Assembly (NCBI GenBank): GCA_027365415.1
Contig: DAHXNK010000007.1
Span: forward strand, 1-43,282
DNA from: Acidobacteriaceae bacterium
GTDB lineage: Bacteria; Acidobacteriota; Terriglobia; Terriglobales; Acidobacteriaceae
Direction: 5' to 3'
DNA: 43,282 nucleotides
Below, one piece after another: positions 1-8,961 of the stretch (positions within the stretch are counted from its first letter, which is position 1; each line of letters starts with the position of its first letter). The notes under the pieces are model-generated. The model did no database searches. It was given only the letters and a program-made list of their open reading frames with translations, and was not told the DNA's origin. The translations under genes and the position numbers were made by a program.

Positions 1-976
1 CGGAGACGGGCAAGCCCGTTTCTTCGCGGATGCGTTTGTCTAAATTCTTGAGCAGGGCCCCTCCGCCGGTCAACACAATGCCGCGGTCACTGATGTCGGC
101 AGAAAGCTCTGGTGGCGTGCGCTCCAGCGCGACGCGAATGGCGTTCATGATGGTGGAAACACATTCGGTGAGCGCTTCTCGAATTTCGCTGTCGTCGATG
201 GTGATGGTCTTGGGCACGCCTTCGATCAGGTTGCGTCCTTTGATCTCCATTGTCAGCGGCTTGTCGAGTGGGTAGGCGGAGCCAACCTCGATTTTGATCT
301 GTTCTGCCGTGCGCTCGCCGATGAGCAGGTTGTACTTGCGCTTGAGGTAATTCATGATGGCCTCGTCCAACTGATTGCCTGCCATGCGAACCGAGCGCGA
401 GTAGACGATGCCAGAGAGCGAGATCACAGCGATATCAGAAGTGCCGCCGCCAATATCCACGACCATGTTGCCGCCGGGTTCGGTAATAGGCAGACCTGCG
501 CCAATGGCGGCTACCATCGCCTGCTCCACCAGATAGACCTCGCTGGCCTTGGCGCGATAGGCGGAGTCCTCGACCGCGCGCTTCTCCACTTGCGTGATCT
601 CCGACGGAACTCCGATCACGATGCGCGGATGCACCAGCATCTTGCGGCCATGCGCCTTCTGGATGAAGTAATTCAACATTTTTTCCGTCACCTTGAAGTC
701 GGCGATGACGCCGTCCTTCATGGGCTTGATGGCGACGATGTTGCCTGGAGTGCGGCCCAGCATCTCCTTGGCTTCCTTACCGACGGCCTCGACCTCGCCC
801 GTTGTTTTGTTGATGGCGACGATGGAGGGTTCGTTGACAACAATCCCTTTGCCAGCGGCGTAGACCAGCGTGTTCGCCGTGCCGAGATCAATCGCGAGAT
901 CGCTCGAAAAGAGGCTGAAGAGTGAGCGCAGATTGCGCCCACGAGCAAAGCGAGAGTGAAAGACGTTAGAAGACAT
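1..976 (-). CDS. mreB: Rod shape-determining protein MreB (C-terminus cut by window edge)
   Basis: Bacterial actin that forms membrane-associated filaments and positions the lateral cell-wall synthesis machinery. Reading the minus strand from the ATG at 976 gives 325 residues without a stop. The actin-fold nucleotide-binding pieces are clear: phosphate-1 loop [14 protein letters not shown] near residues 27-40, phosphate-2 motif VDIGGGTSD in the middle, and the adenosine motif VLTGGGALL close to the window edge. About 20-25 C-terminal residues are missing because the window starts inside the gene. The N-terminus carries about 25 residues before the core. The gene is divergent from the aldehyde dehydrogenase, with a 193-bp gap. 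In most bacteria mreC and mreD follow mreB, and they would lie outside this window. Identity is not in doubt; only the 3' end is unknown. Confidence 0.97.
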   Translation of the reverse strand, partial: MSSNVFHSRFARGRNLRSLFSLFSSDLAIDLGTANTLVYAAGKGIVVNEPSIVAINKTTGEVEAVGKEAKEMLGRTPGNIVAIKPMKDGVIADFKVTEKMLNYFIQKAHGRKMLVHPRIVIGVPSEITQVEKRAVEDSAYRAKASEVYLVEQAMVAAIGAGLPITEPGGNMVVDIGGGTSDIAVISLSGIVYSRSVRMAGNQLDEAIMNYLKRKYNLLIGERTAEQIKIEVGSAYPLDKPLTMEIKGRNLIEGVPKTITIDDSEIREALTECVSTIMNAIRVALERTPPELSADISDRGIVLTGGGALLKNLDKRIREETGLPVS

Positions 977-1169
977 GAAAGTTCGATTGTCCTGAGGAAT
1001 GCTATGAATGTCTATTGTAAAGCCAGAGACGGTGCTTTGTGCGTTGTCGATCCAGAGAATTCTTGCGGGGATGAACCCTTTTGGCTATGGGCAGGCGCGG
1101 AGCAGGTCGCATACGGTATCCTCATTCGTCTGGGCTGCCATGCGCAGTCCGCCGAGGAGGGGAAGCAGT

Positions 1170-2666
1170 ATGAGGGCAAAACAAGCGGAAAAACGCTATA
1201 AAAACCTGATTGGCGGCAAGTGGCTGGCCGCGCATAGCCGCAAAACCTTTGAAAACCGCAATCCCGCTGACCGTGACGACCTGCTCGGTACCTTTCCGTC
1301 ATCGGGAAAAGCGGATGTTGCCGCCGCCGTCGCCGCTGCAAAGGATGCCTTTGCAACCTGGCGGCTGGTGCCCGCGCCGAGGCGCGCAGAGATTCTCTAT
1401 CGCGCCGGAGAATTGCTCGCCCAGCGCAAGGAAGTCTATGCGCGGGAGATGACCCGCGAGATGGGCAAGGTGCTTGAAGAAACATGCGGCGATGTGCAGG
1501 AGGCCATCGACACGGCCTTCTACATGGCTGGCGAAGGTCGCCGACTGTTTGGCCAGACCACGCCCTCGGAGCTGCCCAACAAATTCGCCATGAGCGTGCG
1601 GATGCCAGTCGGCGTTTGCGGCATGATCGCGCCGTGGAATTTCCCAATGGCCATTCCATCGTGGAAGCTCTTCCCTGCGCTGGTGGCGGGCAATACTTGC
1701 GTCATCAAGCCAGCGGAGGACACGCCACTCTCCACGCACAATCTGGTGCAGACCCTGATGGATGCCGGACTGCCGCCGGGCGTGGTGAACGTTGTCCACG
1801 GCTTTGGCCCCGACGCAGGCGCGCCGCTGGTGGAGCATCCCGATGTGCGCGCTATCAGCTTTACTGGGTCGAGTGAAGTAGGCCGCATCGTTGGGCAGGT
1901 GGCAGCGGCACACTTCAAGCCCTGCTCGCTGGAGATGGGCGGCAAGAATGCCATGATCGTGATGGACGACGCGAATCTCGACCTGGCCGTGGAAGGCGCG
2001 CTGTGGGGAGCTTTTGGCACCACCGGACAGCGCTGCACGGCGACCAGCAGAATCCTGCTGCATAAGAAAATTGCGCGAGTCTTCACCGAGCAGTTGGTCG
2101 CGCGTACGAAAAATCTGCGCATTGGCAATGGCTTGGAAAAGGGCATTCAGATGGGGCCGCAAGTCAATCAGCAGCAGATAGAGACCAGCGCGCGCTATGT
2201 GAAGATCGCGCTGGCCGAAGGCGCGAAGCTGTTGGTCGGCGGCAAGCCTCTGCGCGGCGCGGCCCATGCCAAAGGATTTTTCTTTGCGCCGACGATCTTC
2301 TCCGAGGTCGAACCGACGATGCGGATCGCGCAGGAGGAGGTCTTCGGGCCAGTTTTGAGCCTGCTGCAATTTGGCACCTTTGAGCAGGCCATCGAGATTG
2401 CCAACGGCATTGAATATGGGCTTTCGACCTCCATTTACACGCGAGATGTGAATCGCGCCTACGCTGCCGTGCGCGATCTGGAGGCGGGCATCACTTACGT
2501 GAACGCGCCGACGATTGGCGCCGAGGTACATCTGCCCTTTGGCGGCGTCAAACAGACGGGCAATGGACATCGCGAGGGCGGCACCGGCGCGATAGATTTC
2601 TACACAACATGGAAGTCGGTGTACGTGGATTATTCTGACAGGTTGCAGCGCGCGCAAATTGATTAG
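1170..2666 (+). CDS. NAD(P)-dependent aldehyde dehydrogenase family protein
   Basis: A 498-residue soluble ALDH-superfamily enzyme that oxidises an aldehyde or semialdehyde to the acid. The catalytic pair is visible: Glu255 in LEMGGKN and the nucleophile Cys289 in GQRCTATSR, 34 residues apart as in characterised ALDHs. The cofactor-site motif FTGSSEVGR precedes them. The C-terminal stretch around [19 protein letters not shown] resembles semialdehyde dehydrogenases such as alpha-ketoglutarate-semialdehyde enzymes, but substrate cannot be assigned from sequence alone. The ATG at 1170 is chosen because GAGGAGGGG lies just upstream and the ALDH core begins at once. The frame stays open back to 1008, but those 54 residues do not look like ALDH. 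Alanine dehydrogenase follows after 51 bp, so the two may be cotranscribed and take part in amino-acid catabolism (inference). Confidence 0.93.
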   Translation: MRAKQAEKRYKNLIGGKWLAAHSRKTFENRNPADRDDLLGTFPSSGKADVAAAVAAAKDAFATWRLVPAPRRAEILYRAGELLAQRKEVYAREMTREMGKVLEETCGDVQEAIDTAFYMAGEGRRLFGQTTPSELPNKFAMSVRMPVGVCGMIAPWNFPMAIPSWKLFPALVAGNTCVIKPAEDTPLSTHNLVQTLMDAGLPPGVVNVVHGFGPDAGAPLVEHPDVRAISFTGSSEVGRIVGQVAAAHFKPCSLEMGGKNAMIVMDDANLDLAVEGALWGAFGTTGQRCTATSRILLHKKIARVFTEQLVARTKNLRIGNGLEKGIQMGPQVNQQQIETSARYVKIALAEGAKLLVGGKPLRGAAHAKGFFFAPTIFSEVEPTMRIAQEEVFGPVLSLLQFGTFEQAIEIANGIEYGLSTSIYTRDVNRAYAAVRDLEAGITYVNAPTIGAEVHLPFGGVKQTGNGHREGGTGAIDFYTTWKSVYVDYSDRLQRAQID

Positions 2667-2717
2667 GCTGCAAGGTATTTTCGGTCGCAAGATGGCAAAA
2701 TTGTCGTAGGAGAGTGC

Positions 2718-3830
2718 ATGATTCTTGGCGTTCCCAAAGAAGTAAAAGATCACGAGAGTCGCGTGGGCATTACGCCAGCCGGGGTCAAGGCGCTGGCCGA
2801 TGCGGGCCACAAAGTGTTGGTTGAAACCGGAGCTGGAGACCTCTCCGCGTTGACCGATGACGACTATCAATCCGCAGGCGCGGAGATTGTTGGCTCTGCT
2901 CACAACGTCTGGGGACTGGCGGAGATGATCGTCAAAGTGAAGGAGCCAATCGAAAAGGAATACGGCTTCTTTCGCGAAGGATTAGTGATCTTCACCTATC
3001 TGCATCTTGCGCCCGCAACGGTGCTGACGGAAAAGCTGCTGGCGAAAAAAGTTGTTGGCATCGCCTATGAAACCATCCGTGACCAGCATGGCGCTTTGCC
3101 GCTGCTGACGCCCATGTCCGAGGTGGCCGGACGCATGTCCGTGCAGGTGGGAGCCGCCTATCTGGAAAAAGAACGGGGTGGACGCGGCGTGCTGCTGGGC
3201 GGCGTGCCAGGAGTTCCTCCGGCGCATGTCTGCGTCATTGGCGGCGGCATCGTTGGCATCAATGCCGCCAAGATCGCGATGGGCATGGGAGCCAAAGTGA
3301 CCATCGTCGATCTTAATCTGGATCGCCTGCGCGAGTTGGAAGACATCTTCAACGGGCGTGTTTCCACGTTGGCCTCCAATGCCTATAACGTGGCGCACGC
3401 GGTGCATCAGGCCGATCTGGTCATTGGCGGCGTGCTGATTCCCGGCGCGGCTGCGCCGAAGATCGTGACTAGAGAGATGGTCTCCAAGATGAAGCGTGGC
3501 GCGGTGATTGTCGATGTGGCCATCGATCAGGGCGGCTGCATCGAAACTGCGCGGCCCACCACGCACAGTGACCCCGCGTATGTGGTCGCTGGCGTGGTGC
3601 ATTACTGCGTGACCAATATGCCTGCGGCTGTGCCGAATACTTCGACGCTGGCGCTGACGAATGCAACCTTCCCCTATGTGATGCGGTTGGCGCAGCATGG
3701 GGCCAGAGCCGCGATTCAATCGGACGCAGGTCTGCGCGAGGGCGTGAACGCTTACGGAGGCATCTTGACCTGCAAGGCCGTGGCCGATTCGCAGGGCAAG
3801 GCCTGGAAGCCAGTCGCAGAAGTGATCTGA
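2718..3830 (+). CDS. ald: Alanine dehydrogenase
   Basis: Catalyses the reversible NAD-dependent oxidative deamination of L-alanine to pyruvate and ammonium in the cytoplasm. The 370-residue length is standard. The N-terminus ([20 protein letters not shown]) carries the family's conserved Arg-Val-Gly-Ile-Thr-Pro segment. YLHLAP and the active-site region around [10 protein letters not shown] follow. The Rossmann glycine motif [20 protein letters not shown] is in the middle, followed by the acidic residue in VTIVDLN that binds the NAD ribose. The C-terminal signature around [18 protein letters not shown] is intact. GGAGAG lies just upstream of the ATG. It sits 51 bp behind the aldehyde dehydrogenase and is followed by a strong hairpin, so the two probably form one unit ending there. 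Confidence 0.96.
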   Translation: MILGVPKEVKDHESRVGITPAGVKALADAGHKVLVETGAGDLSALTDDDYQSAGAEIVGSAHNVWGLAEMIVKVKEPIEKEYGFFREGLVIFTYLHLAPATVLTEKLLAKKVVGIAYETIRDQHGALPLLTPMSEVAGRMSVQVGAAYLEKERGGRGVLLGGVPGVPPAHVCVIGGGIVGINAAKIAMGMGAKVTIVDLNLDRLRELEDIFNGRVSTLASNAYNVAHAVHQADLVIGGVLIPGAAAPKIVTREMVSKMKRGAVIVDVAIDQGGCIETARPTTHSDPAYVVAGVVHYCVTNMPAAVPNTSTLALTNATFPYVMRLAQHGARAAIQSDAGLREGVNAYGGILTCKAVADSQGKAWKPVAEVI

Positions 3831-3842
3831 CGCGCACAAAAA

Positions 3843-3890
3843 AGATGCGGCCCCGGAGATGATATCTCGAAGGCCGCGTCTATTTTGTTG
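3843..3890 (+). terminator. Rho-independent terminator after ald
   Basis: The 10-bp arms at 3843-3852 (AGATGCGGCC) and 3872-3881 (GGCCGCGTCT) pair with a single G-U, around a 19-nt loop. TATTTTGTTG follows. This fits an intrinsic terminator for the ald transcript. Confidence 0.75.
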
Positions 3891-3942
3891 AATGTGAACC
3901 GAATTTACCGAACGGCCACATCGTTTTCCAATATGCACGAAT

Positions 3943-3971
3943 CTGAACACAGGGAACATGGAACCTATAAT
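3943..3971 (+). promoter_or_regulatory. Putative sigma-70-type promoter of the NtrY/NtrX-like operon
   Basis: A perfect TATAAT lies at 3966-3971. A weak -35 (CTGAAC, 3943-3948, three of six consensus bases) sits 17 bp upstream. Transcription would start near 3978, which makes the ATG at 3980 nearly leaderless and favours the GTG at 4007. This is a motif match only. Confidence 0.45.
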
Positions 3972-4006
3972 GGGGAACAATGTGGGCAACAGGGAGGGCG
4001 CGCTCC

Positions 4007-6295
4007 GTGGCAACCGGCGATCAGGCGAATCGGAAGACTGCGGCATGGATTCTCGGCATTCTGTCGCTGCTGGTGTTGCTACTGCTGTTGACGGAAAATG
4101 CTTTCAACCTGAAGTTTCTCTCTCCACGCAATAGTGGCTCCATTCTAATTTTTACGGCCATCTCCGCGTTGAGCTTTCTTCTCTTTCTGATCGTGCTGGT
4201 ACTGCTGCTGCGCAACATTCTGAAGCTCTACGCCAGCGAGCAGAGCCGTGTGTTGGGTTCGCGCCTGCGGACGCGCATGTTGGCGGGAGCACTGCTGCTT
4301 TCCCTGGTTCCAGCCATCTTTATGGTGTTTTTCAATTATCTGCTGATGAACCGCTCCATTGATCGGTGGTTCTCGCAGCCGGGTGTTTTTCTGCGCGATC
4401 GCCTGATGCAGGTGACGGTGGAGATGGCGCATTACGCAACGGAAAATGCGCGCGCCGAGGCGGAGTCGATTGCGAATTCCCCTGCGGCCCAAAATAGTGA
4501 AGATGGCGTGGCCAGCCCGCAAATGCTGAATGAGGTTCATCACCACAAGATCACATTGCAGGGCGGTTTTGCCGTGCTGTTTTCCGAAGGGCAATTTGTG
4601 AGCGCCTATCAGGTGCCTATGACGCCGGGGCCGATCGCGATTGATTCTTGGATTGCCCCTGGAGACGCGGAGACCGTGCCAGCAGGCCAGCCGCTTGCGG
4701 AAACAATTCTCCACGCGGCGCAACGGACGGATGAACCCATTCTGAGAATCGGCAACATGGAGTACGCGCTGGGCGCGGCCTCAACGGAAAATGGCGCAAT
4801 TGTGATTGTCGGTTTGCCATTGCCACCGGATATGGGAAGCGCGATTCGCGGCATTCGCGCCACCACGGAGACGTATTGGGCGCTGTTTCATGCGCGGCGG
4901 CGCATTCGCGCCACATATCTGCTGGTGCTGCTGTTGCTTTCGGTGCTGACCTTTTTCATTAGCAGTTGGCTGGCGCTGTTTCTCTCCAAGCAGGTGACGC
5001 GCCCCGTGGAAATGCTGGCTGACTCGATGGACACCATTGCCAGCGGGGATTATCACCATCGCGCCGACATCTCCGCTGCCGGAGAACTGGGCGAGCTGGT
5101 GCGCTCCTTCAATCACATGGCTGGTGATCTGGAAAGCAGTCGCGCGCAGTTGGAGTCTTCCACGCAGCAACTCTCCGTGGTCAACGCGGCGCTGGAGGCG
5201 CGGCGCAAGGAGCTGGAGACGGTGCTGGAAACCATTCCCAGCGGGGTTGCGGCCCTAGACGGCGAAATGCGTATTGTGCAGGCAAACCGGGCGTTCTGCG
5301 AGATGCTCGATCCGCTGGGCGAACGAAGTTTTGAAGGTCTTTCTCTGCTGGAGATTTTTTCGCTGGAGTCGGGCGAGGAGATACAGCGCGCGATGCGCCG
5401 CAGTCTTCGGTTATCGACGGCTTCCACGGAGATTGAGACCAGCAACGCGCACGGCGTATTGCATCTGGCTTTTACGGTGGCTCCGCTGCACAAGGAAACC
5501 GGACGCGGCTATCTGGTGGTGCTCGACAACGTGACGGATTTGCTGCTGGTGCAAAAGCAGACGGCATGGAAGGAAGTCGCGCAGCGCGTCGCGCATGAAA
5601 TTAAAAATCCGCTGACGCCCATTGCGCTCTCCGCAGAACGGATACAGCGCCATCTGGATCGCGTGGATGCAGCCATTCCCGATGAATCCAAACATATGAT
5701 TCGCAGCGCGACGGATGTTATTCGCTCGTCGGTGGAGACGCTGCGGCTGTTGGTCGATCAGTTTTCTGCGCTGGCGGATTTTCCCGTGGCGCAGCCGCAT
5801 CCGGTCGAGATCAATCAGATCGTAGAGGAGACGCTGAAGGTGTTTTCTGGGCGGCTGGAAAACACGGAGATCAAGCTGCATCTGGAGCCGCATTTGCCCT
5901 TGGTCATGGCGGATACAGAGGCGCTCAAGCGCGCAGTGACCAGTCTCGTGGACAATGCTGCCGAGGCCATGCAGCAGAGCTTGGTGCGCGTGTTGACGGT
6001 ACGCACGGGCCTGAACGAAACGCAAACGATGGCGGAAATTGTAGTGACGGATACAGGGCATGGATTGACGGAGGATATTCGCGAACGACTGTTTCTGCCG
6101 TTCTTTTCGACGCGACGGCGCGGAACGGGTCTGGGGCTTTCCATTGCGGCGAAGATCATTCAGGAGCATCACGGAAGTATCCGGGCCGAAGACAACAAGC
6201 CAACAGGCGCGCGCTTTATTGTGGAGTTGCCCTTGGCCGATGCCCTGCAGCCGGACTCAGCCCTGCCCGTTGCAAATAGCGAGGCCACGCGATGA
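4007..6295 (+). CDS. NtrY-like membrane sensor histidine kinase
   Basis: A 762-residue membrane sensor kinase that would phosphorylate the regulator encoded immediately downstream. Visible order: three hydrophobic segments in the first ~110 residues, an extracytoplasmic stretch of about 190 residues, another membrane segment near 305-330, a HAMP region (KQVTRPVEMLADSMDTIASG), a PAS-like region, the HisKA box VAHEIKNPLTP with phospho-acceptor His530, and the ATPase N box DNAAEAM, G1 box DTGHG and G2 box GTGLGLSIAAK. This order is that of the NtrY family. The GTG at 4007 has AGGGAGGG 8 nt upstream; an in-frame ATG at 3980 is the alternative. Its stop overlaps the next start in ATGA. NtrY kinases often respond to nitrogen or redox signals, but the signal here is unknown. 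Confidence 0.9.
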   Translation: MATGDQANRKTAAWILGILSLLVLLLLLTENAFNLKFLSPRNSGSILIFTAISALSFLLFLIVLVLLLRNILKLYASEQSRVLGSRLRTRMLAGALLLSLVPAIFMVFFNYLLMNRSIDRWFSQPGVFLRDRLMQVTVEMAHYATENARAEAESIANSPAAQNSEDGVASPQMLNEVHHHKITLQGGFAVLFSEGQFVSAYQVPMTPGPIAIDSWIAPGDAETVPAGQPLAETILHAAQRTDEPILRIGNMEYALGAASTENGAIVIVGLPLPPDMGSAIRGIRATTETYWALFHARRRIRATYLLVLLLLSVLTFFISSWLALFLSKQVTRPVEMLADSMDTIASGDYHHRADISAAGELGELVRSFNHMAGDLESSRAQLESSTQQLSVVNAALEARRKELETVLETIPSGVAALDGEMRIVQANRAFCEMLDPLGERSFEGLSLLEIFSLESGEEIQRAMRRSLRLSTASTEIETSNAHGVLHLAFTVAPLHKETGRGYLVVLDNVTDLLLVQKQTAWKEVAQRVAHEIKNPLTPIALSAERIQRHLDRVDAAIPDESKHMIRSATDVIRSSVETLRLLVDQFSALADFPVAQPHPVEINQIVEETLKVFSGRLENTEIKLHLEPHLPLVMADTEALKRAVTSLVDNAAEAMQQSLVRVLTVRTGLNETQTMAEIVVTDTGHGLTEDIRERLFLPFFSTRRRGTGLGLSIAAKIIQEHHGSIRAEDNKPTGARFIVELPLADALQPDSALPVANSEATR

Positions 6296-7656
6296 ATCAC
6301 ATTCTAGTGGTCGATGATGAGGCGGATATTTGCGCCACGCTGCAAGCCATCCTTGCCGATGAAGGCTATGCCGTGGCCACAGCCTCAACCGCAGCCGAGG
6401 CCGTGGCGCTGGTGCGCGATGTGGTCTACGATGCCGTGCTGCTGGATATCTGGCTGCCGGATCGCGATGGCTTGGAAACATTGGAGGAGATACGCAAGGT
6501 CGATGCCGTCAATGGGCCGGAGGTCATCATCATCTCTGGTCACGGATCGATTGAGAGCGCCGTGCGCGCCACGAAATTGGGCGCATTCGATTTTCTGGAG
6601 AAGCCGCTTTCGCTGGCACGCATTTTGATTGTGGTCAAGAACGCGGTGGAGGCGCGGCGGCTGCGCATGGAGAATCAGGAATTTCAGCGGCAGCTTCCAG
6701 CGCGGGGTTCCATCACCGGCACCAGTGTTCCGGTCAAGGCGCTGCGCCAGCAGATTCGCCTGATGGCTCCGACCAATGGCCGCGTGCTGATCTACGGAGA
6801 ATCTGGCACAGGAAAGGAACTGATCGCGCGCGCCATGCACCGCGAGAGTCTGCGGCGAGATCAAGTTTTTGTGGAGTTGAACTGCGCCGCGATTCCAGAG
6901 GACTTCATCGAGACGGAGCTATTTGGCTATCGCCACAGTGCCGTGCCCGGCGATCTTCCAGAGAAGCGCGGCACCTTTGAGCGCGCGCACGGCGGCACGC
7001 TGTTTCTGGACGAAGTGGGCGACATGAGCCTGAAGACCCAGGCCAAGGTGCTGCGCGCGCTCGACGAGCAGGAGTTCACGCCCGTGGGCGCAACGCATCC
7101 GGTGCGCGTGGATGTCCGCGTGATTGCCGCCACCAATAAAAATCTGGAAGAAGAGATCGCGAAGGGAAATTTCCGCGAGGATTTTTTTTATCGGCTGAAT
7201 GTCATTCCGTTTTATGTGCCGCCGCTGCGGGAGCGGAAAGAGGACATTCCACTGCTGGCGCGGGAGATGCTGCGCGAGTTCGGGCGGCAATATGGCAGGC
7301 CGCATGTGGAGATGGCCGAGGATGCCGTGACCGCGCTCCAGCAGTACCATTGGCCGGGCAATGTGCGGGAGCTAAAGAACATTGTCGAGCGCATGTTGAT
7401 TCTGAATCCGCAGGCAACCCGGCTGGAGCGCAAGCATCTGCCTGTTCTGGTCTATCGCAGCGCCAACCGGCGTGGCGAGGAGTTTCCCTCTCTCCAGCAC
7501 GCGCGCGAGGCGTATGAGCGGGACTACATTCTGCGCAAGCTCGAAGAATGCCACGGCAATGTGAGCCGCGCCGCTGAAGCGCTGGGCCTGGAGCGTAGCC
7601 ACTTATATCGCAAGATGAAGGCGCTGGGCATTGCCGCGCGCGAGACGCAAACGTAA
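6292..7656 (+). CDS. NtrX-like response regulator (receiver, AAA+, Fis-type HTH)
   Basis: A 454-residue DNA-binding response regulator. The receiver domain (residues 1-120) has the acidic pair Asp8-Asp9, phospho-acceptor Asp52 in VLLDIWLPD and the conserved Lys in FLEKP. The AAA+ domain has Walker A GESGTGKE and Walker B GTLFLDEVGDM. The C-terminus ends in a Fis-type helix-turn-helix (GNVSRAAEALGLERSHLYR). Where sigma-54 activators carry GAFTGA, this protein reads ELFGYRHSAVPGDLPEK, so direct sigma-54 contact is doubtful. Loss of this loop is also known in alphaproteobacterial NtrX. The gene overlaps the kinase by 4 bp, so translation is probably coupled. The NtrX-like label rests on this pairing and on the loop. 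Confidence 0.9.
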   Translation: MNHILVVDDEADICATLQAILADEGYAVATASTAAEAVALVRDVVYDAVLLDIWLPDRDGLETLEEIRKVDAVNGPEVIIISGHGSIESAVRATKLGAFDFLEKPLSLARILIVVKNAVEARRLRMENQEFQRQLPARGSITGTSVPVKALRQQIRLMAPTNGRVLIYGESGTGKELIARAMHRESLRRDQVFVELNCAAIPEDFIETELFGYRHSAVPGDLPEKRGTFERAHGGTLFLDEVGDMSLKTQAKVLRALDEQEFTPVGATHPVRVDVRVIAATNKNLEEEIAKGNFREDFFYRLNVIPFYVPPLRERKEDIPLLAREMLREFGRQYGRPHVEMAEDAVTALQQYHWPGNVRELKNIVERMLILNPQATRLERKHLPVLVYRSANRRGEEFPSLQHAREAYERDYILRKLEECHGNVSRAAEALGLERSHLYRKMKALGIAARETQT

Positions 7657-7674
7657 AAATACGAGTACTCCAGA

Positions 7675-7735
7675 GCCTGCCCTGAGATTGTCGAAGGATG
7701 AGGGCGGGCAATCCCAGGTCTCAAAATCAAGACCT
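7675..7735. repeat. Two hairpins between converging ntrX-like and era genes
   Basis: The first hairpin pairs GCCTGCCCT (7675-7683) with AGGGCGGGC (7701-7709) through one G-U, around a loop containing TGTCGAAGG. The second pairs AGGTCT (7716-7721) with AGACCT (7730-7735). Neither has a proper T tract. They may act as a bidirectional terminator or be dispersed palindromic repeats. A closely similar CAGGTCTC/GAGACCTG palindrome occurs at 22942-22968. Confidence 0.5.
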
Positions 7736-7790
7736 ACAGGCACACAATTTCATACTCAGTCTCGCTCACGGAGATCGGGGATTACAGCAG

Positions 7791-8885
7791 CTACTCTTTT
7801 TGGCGGTTGCCCAGGTCTTCCAACTGCTTTTGCCAGTCGAGCGAATCCAGAAAAGAGCGCGAACTGCGCCAGTCTTCGGCGACCTTAATGAATAATTCCA
7901 GATACACGCGGGTGCCCAGCAGCTTTTCGATCTCCATGCGCGAGGCTGCGCCAATCTGCTTCAACATCGCGCCGCCCTTGCCGATCAAAATGGCTTTTTG
8001 TCCGTCGCGTTCGCAGTGGATGGCTGCGGCAATGCGCGTGAGCGGCAGTTTTTGGGCGATCTTTGCGTTGGGCCTTTTGGGGGCGGGCGCGGCGGGTTCC
8101 TCAAAACGCTCGATCACAACGGCGCTGGCGTAGGGCACCTCCTCGCCGGTGAATTGCAGAATTTTTTCGCGAATCAATTCCGCCACCAGAAAACGCTCTG
8201 GCTGGTCGGTGAACTGCTCCTTGGGATAGTAGCGCTGGCCTTCGGGCAGATGCGCAACCAACTTGGCGACCAGCGTATCCAGCCCATCTTTTTTACGCGC
8301 GGAGATGGGAAGAATCGCGGCATAGTTGTGTTCCATGCTCAACTGCGCCATCAGGGGCAGCAGTTGATCCTTGGCAATGGCATCGATCTTGTTCAGCAGC
8401 AGGAAGACGGGGCAATCGAGCTTGCGGATCAGATCGAGAACGAAGGCATCTTCGTTGTTGAGATGCAACGACGGTGGACGTTTCTCGCGCTGGGGCGCAG
8501 CCTCCGTTTCATCGGCGACCTCATCGGCGACGAGGGAGGGCAGGAAGGACGCAGACTCCTCCGGCAGGCGCAGACTCCGGCTGGCATCCACCACATGCAG
8601 CACGATGTCGCGGGTGTCGAGCGCTTCGTAGACCTCCTGCAACATACGCTTGTCGAGCAGGTTGCTGGGCTTGTGAACGCCGGGCGTATCGACAAAAACG
8701 ATCTGCGCGGCAGGGTGCTTGCCTTTGTTCGCGGGCACCTCCAGCACGCCGCGGATGCGGTTGCGCGTGGTCTGCGGCTTGCGCGTGACAATGGCGATCT
8801 TCTCGCCGATTAGTGCATTCAGCAAGGTGGATTTTCCGGCGTTGGGCCGACCGACGATAGAGACAAAACCAGAACGAAAAGGCAT
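7791..8885 (-). CDS. era: GTPase Era (elongated)
   Basis: Essential GTPase that binds the 3' end of 16S rRNA and assists 30S assembly. G1 (GRPNAGKST, residues 12-20), the switch region ending in PQTTRNRIRG, G3 (DTPG) and G4 (NKID) are present. The C-terminal KH domain has its IGKGG loop. The protein has 364 residues, whereas Era is usually about 300. The excess comes from a charged, low-complexity insert near 122-147, between G3 and G4, and from a Pro/Ala/Lys-rich insert near 265-285 just before the KH core. Both contain disorder-promoting residues. It converges on the ntrX-like gene. The GGDEF-EAL gene lies 76 bp upstream on the same strand. Function is confident despite the inserts. Confidence 0.95.
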   Translation of the reverse strand: MPFRSGFVSIVGRPNAGKSTLLNALIGEKIAIVTRKPQTTRNRIRGVLEVPANKGKHPAAQIVFVDTPGVHKPSNLLDKRMLQEVYEALDTRDIVLHVVDASRSLRLPEESASFLPSLVADEVADETEAAPQREKRPPSLHLNNEDAFVLDLIRKLDCPVFLLLNKIDAIAKDQLLPLMAQLSMEHNYAAILPISARKKDGLDTLVAKLVAHLPEGQRYYPKEQFTDQPERFLVAELIREKILQFTGEEVPYASAVVIERFEEPAAPAPKRPNAKIAQKLPLTRIAAAIHCERDGQKAILIGKGGAMLKQIGAASRMEIEKLLGTRVYLELFIKVAEDWRSSRSFLDSLDWQKQLEDLGNRQKE

Positions 8886-8961
8886 TGCTTCTAGTATGCG
8901 CTATGTCCAGATTTCCGCTGCAATCCAAAGGACGGAGCGGCAGCGGTGTCGGGGAGGTGGA

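Noticed and set aside
1299-2903. A 534-codon open frame on the minus strand opposite the aldehyde dehydrogenase
   Set aside because: It is a mirror frame of a GC-rich gene, His/Arg/Gln-rich and with no family features. The plus-strand ALDH is certain.
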